Of a stretch of DNA of 17,241 bases, positions 14,643 through 17,241 are shown in pieces (position 1 is the first letter of the stretch; each line of letters starts with the position of its first letter). The notes below the pieces were generated by a model. The model was not told the origin of the DNA and did not search any database. It worked only from the letters and a program-made list of their open reading frames with translations. A program made the position numbers and the translations under genes. The DNA lies in assembly GCA_937996605.1 (NCBI GenBank), contig CALKVB010000214.1, forward strand, positions 1 to 17,241, given 5' to 3'. Origin of the DNA: an uncultured Oxalobacteraceae bacterium. Its GTDB lineage: Bacteria > Pseudomonadota > Gammaproteobacteria > Burkholderiales > Burkholderiaceae_D.

Positions 14643-15338
14643 ATGGCGACTAAACAATTTTTTCAAATAGCAAATATCTTCTTTGAGCCTAGAGCGGCGT
14701 TTACCTCACTCAAAGAAAAACCAGCTTCTTGGTTGGTGTTGATTTTGATGATACTGGCGAGCATGGGCGTACATTATTGGTATTTTGCGACAGTGGATTT
14801 CTCTTGGTTGATGGATCACACCTTCAGCTCCCAGCCAGATATCAAACCAGAAGCGCGAGAAGCAATTGCCAAATTCATGACCCGCGATACGATGATGTAC
14901 TCATCATTGGCCATGCTGGCTATTGGCACACTTGTCATCAACGCGGTGATTGCGCTCTATTATTTTATCGCCTCTAAAGTATTGGGGAGTAGTATTGGCT
15001 ACGGGAAGTGGTTCCATTTCGCTGTGTGGGTTAGTGTTCCTATGCTCTTGAGCATACCTTTAATGGCCTTACAGGTAGCAACAGGTCATGGTCAAGTGGG
15101 GCTCGAAGAATTAAATATGTTGTCGACCAATTTCTTATTTGTACATGCACCTTTAGGAACACCATGGGCAAGTTTACTGAACAATTTAAGCATGTATCAT
15201 TTCTGGACGGTTTTTCTTTCATTTGTTGGCTTACGTGTATGGACTGAACGCAGTAACAACGCCTGTGCCATTGCAGCAGCATTACCCTATGTCCTTATTT
15301 TTGGTGGCTGGGCCTTAAAGACGGCAATTTCGAATTAA
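14643..15338 (+). CDS. YIP1-family membrane protein
   Basis: A 231-residue inner-membrane protein with about five hydrophobic segments (29-50, 87-110, 123-146, 183-200, 207-227). The N-terminus (IANIFFEPRAAFTSLKEKP, residues 9-27) is the typical entry of bacterial YIP1-domain proteins, in which a P-x-x-A-F-x-x-L-x-x-x-P motif precedes the first helix. Function in bacteria is poorly known. GGGAG lies about 8 bases before the ATG. It is followed after 28 bases by the MacA-like adaptor gene and probably shares its transcript, so a role connected with that export system is plausible but inferred. Confidence 0.88.
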   Translation: MATKQFFQIANIFFEPRAAFTSLKEKPASWLVLILMILASMGVHYWYFATVDFSWLMDHTFSSQPDIKPEAREAIAKFMTRDTMMYSSLAMLAIGTLVINAVIALYYFIASKVLGSSIGYGKWFHFAVWVSVPMLLSIPLMALQVATGHGQVGLEELNMLSTNFLFVHAPLGTPWASLLNNLSMYHFWTVFLSFVGLRVWTERSNNACAIAAALPYVLIFGGWALKTAISN

Positions 15339-15366
15339 TCTATAAACCTCAAGAGTGATAGTGACT

Positions 15367-16635
15367 ATGAATAAACGTAAACTGATCGGCATCGCGGCCG
15401 TGGTCGCGGTAATTGCTGTGCCGGTGGCAATTAAGTTTAGTAGCGGTAAGCCTAAGCAGGAAGTCGAATTGACCTCGGTTTCGAAAAAAGAAATTCAGCC
15501 GTCGATACTCGCTTCAGGTAATTTCGTGTTCCGCCAGCAGGTGCAATTATCGAGTGAGGTTATTGGTAAAGTGTCTGAGGTCTTAGTGAAAGAAGGGGAC
15601 AAGATCACTGCAGGCCAAGTCTTGTTGCGTCTTGATCCCACCTTAATTCGTGCTGAAGTCACACAACAACGGGCGATTGTGCGTAGCGCTGAAGTCAACA
15701 TTGAACGTGCGCAGTTGAATGTAGATCGTCAAAAAGTGAATGTTGATCGCAGTCAACGTCTGGCGGAAGCGAAGTTTATTGATACCAGCAAATATGAAGA
15801 CGCCTTGCATCAATATAACGTCGCCAAAGTTGATCTCCATGCTGCGCGTGAAAGCATGCAGCAAGCAAATGCTGCTTTAGATCAAGCACTGAAGCGTTTG
15901 GATAAAACAGAAGTGCGCGCACCGATTAGTGGCACCGTTACTGCGGTGCAAATCAAGATTGGCGAAACCGCAGTTGCCAGTGCGACCGGTATGGCGGGTT
16001 CTTCTTTGATGACAATTGCCGATGTCGGCAGCATTATGTCGGAAGTAAATGTGGATGAGGCCGATGTGGCCAAAGTTGCGGTCGGTCAAAAGGCGAAAGT
16101 TTTTCCTGCCGCGTTTGACGATCAACCTGTTATCGGTATCGTTGAAGAAGTTTCGATGGCACCGAAAGCTGCGTTGGCTGGTGCCTCTCAAGGTAAGACC
16201 TACGTTGTAAAGTTGAGCTTAAAAGAAACGCAAATGGCAATTCGAACTGGCATGACTTGCCGCGTTGAGATCGCGACTGGCGGTGGCAGCCAACGTCCAG
16301 TTTTGCCAATTCAAGCAATTTTGACTGGCGACAGCATGAAGCTCGATAGCAAAGATGTGAAAGACAGCAAAGAAGTAGTGAAGGGTACCGGCGTCGTGTT
16401 TACGGTAAAAGATGGTGTCGCGCATAAGAAACAAGTAAAAGTTGGTATTGCCGACGACAATAATCAAGAAGTCTTATCTGGTGTCGATGAAGGTGAAAAA
16501 GTAGTGGTTGGCCCAGCTCGTGTTTTGCGCTCCTTACGTGATGGCGATGCGGTTAAAGAGTTGAAGCCTAGCGAAAAAGATGGAGCGAAGGACAACAAAT
16601 CTTCTGATACAAAAACGGATGGAAAAAAACCGTGA
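15367..16635 (+). CDS. MacA/HlyD-type periplasmic adaptor subunit of an ABC exporter
   Basis: A 422-residue membrane-fusion protein linking an inner-membrane ABC transporter to an outer-membrane channel. It has one N-terminal anchor helix (5-24) and no lipobox Cys. The first lipoyl half-motif is at about 60-92 (SEVIGKVSEVLVKEGDKITAG region), a periplasmic coiled-coil hairpin at about 93-180, the second half at 181-216 (VRAPISGTV), then beta-barrel and membrane-proximal domains to about 398. A Lys/Asp/Ser-rich tail (399-422) is unusual and probably disordered. Starts at GTG 15355 and GTG 15361 are alternatives; the ATG gives a normal anchor. Its stop overlaps the start of the ATPase gene (GTGA), so MacA- and MacB-like subunits are co-translated. 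Confidence 0.92.
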   Translation: MNKRKLIGIAAVVAVIAVPVAIKFSSGKPKQEVELTSVSKKEIQPSILASGNFVFRQQVQLSSEVIGKVSEVLVKEGDKITAGQVLLRLDPTLIRAEVTQQRAIVRSAEVNIERAQLNVDRQKVNVDRSQRLAEAKFIDTSKYEDALHQYNVAKVDLHAARESMQQANAALDQALKRLDKTEVRAPISGTVTAVQIKIGETAVASATGMAGSSLMTIADVGSIMSEVNVDEADVAKVAVGQKAKVFPAAFDDQPVIGIVEEVSMAPKAALAGASQGKTYVVKLSLKETQMAIRTGMTCRVEIATGGGSQRPVLPIQAILTGDSMKLDSKDVKDSKEVVKGTGVVFTVKDGVAHKKQVKVGIADDNNQEVLSGVDEGEKVVVGPARVLRSLRDGDAVKELKPSEKDGAKDNKSSDTKTDGKKP

Positions 16636-17241
16636 TTACGCTATCGGGTATCGAAAAAAAATATCAAATGGGTGATCAAACCGTGCATGCTTTGCGCGGT
16701 GTTGATCTGCACATTGATAAGAATGAATTCGTCGCCTTTATTGGCGCATCGGGTTCAGGTAAGTCAACCATGATGAATATCGTTGGTTGCCTCGACAGGC
16801 CAAGCGCAGGCACCTATAAACTTAATGGTCGTGACGTCGCAACCATGGATAGCGACGAACTGGCTTTGGTGCGCAATGCCGAGATCGGCTTCATCTTTCA
16901 AAGTTTTCATTTGCTTCCACGTGCAACCGCTTTAGATAATGTGGCTCAGCCTTTGATCTATCGTGGTATTAGTCATAAAGAACGAAATCGCATGGCCGCA
17001 GAAGCCTTGGAACATGTCGGCTTAGGATCGCGTATGCATCATCGTCCAAATGAGCTCTCAGGGGGGCAGCGACAACGGGTGGCGATTGCACGTGCCTTGG
17101 TTGGAAAACCTGCGATTTTGTTGGCAGATGAACCGACCGGCAATCTTGACTCATCAACGAGCCTAGAAATTTTGTCCTTGATTAAGGAGTTGCATCGCAA
17201 TGGGCAAACCGTAGTCATGGTGACCCATGAACCTGAGATTG
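16632..17241 (+). CDS. MacB-type ABC transporter ATP-binding protein (3' end outside window)
   Basis: The first 203 codons of an ABC ATPase, cut by the window end. It starts at a GTG overlapping the adaptor stop, with GGATGGA about 9 bases upstream. Visible motifs are Walker A GASGSGKST (38-46), Q-loop FQSF (89-92), signature LSGGQ (142-146), Walker B AILLADEP (161-168) with catalytic Glu167, D-loop GNLD (170-173) and switch His199. The sequence is of the MacB/LolD/FtsE subfamily. Whether a MacB-type membrane domain is fused or encoded separately lies beyond the window. With the adaptor it should form a tripartite efflux pump for peptides, macrolide-like compounds or other molecules; the substrate is not visible. 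Confidence 0.95.
   Translation, partial: MITLSGIEKKYQMGDQTVHALRGVDLHIDKNEFVAFIGASGSGKSTMMNIVGCLDRPSAGTYKLNGRDVATMDSDELALVRNAEIGFIFQSFHLLPRATALDNVAQPLIYRGISHKERNRMAAEALEHVGLGSRMHHRPNELSGGQRQRVAIARALVGKPAILLADEPTGNLDSSTSLEILSLIKELHRNGQTVVMVTHEPEI

Overview
The window looks like a chromosomal segment of a betaproteobacterium of moderate G+C, most likely order Burkholderiales and probably near the Oxalobacteraceae. This rests on the rRNA sequences, the SDR-folB-ttcA order, the HDOD and receiver-TPR pair, and a DUF2905 protein. The assignment comes from reading the sequence, not from a database search.

Layout. Bases 1-1281 are the end of an rRNA operon: the 3' third of 23S rRNA, a spacer without tRNA, 5S rRNA and a strong intrinsic terminator. 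A promoter at about 1592 then leads into a yybP-ykoY type manganese riboswitch and a TMEM165/GDT1 (UPF0016) manganese exporter. That gene is followed closely by an unknown 269-residue protein. On the minus strand, a receiver-TPR protein with a substituted phosphoacceptor and an HDOD-GAF protein form a two-gene operon (6418 to 3202). Next on the minus strand come a MidA/NDUFAF7-type methyltransferase and a small DUF2905 membrane protein. Divergent from them, on the plus strand, are a PTR1/FolM-like pteridine reductase, dihydroneopterin aldolase (folB) and the tRNA thiolase ttcA, closed by an intrinsic terminator.

The accessory part is 10.9-13.8 kb. A stretch of 120 bases with only about 12% G+C precedes a compact plus-strand cassette. 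It encodes a 74-residue LuxR-type DNA-binding protein, a 45-residue peptide with an acidic leader and an Ala/Cys-rich tail, a 330-residue protein that vaguely resembles LpxL/HtrB acyltransferases, and an M50 membrane metalloprotease whose N-terminus resembles a RiPP recognition element. An intrinsic terminator sits between the regulator and the peptide gene and abuts the peptide's ribosome binding site. I read this as a small, possibly undescribed RiPP or peptide-signal cluster: regulator, precursor, tailoring enzyme and leader or transmembrane protease. No dedicated exporter is seen inside it. It is followed by about 870 bases with no gene I can support.

The last part (14643 to the end) is a YIP1-family membrane protein, a MacA-like periplasmic adaptor and the start of a MacB-type ABC ATPase gene that runs off the window. 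The adaptor and ATPase reading frames overlap. This is a standard tripartite efflux or export system and could in principle serve the peptide cluster, but nothing in the sequence ties the two together.
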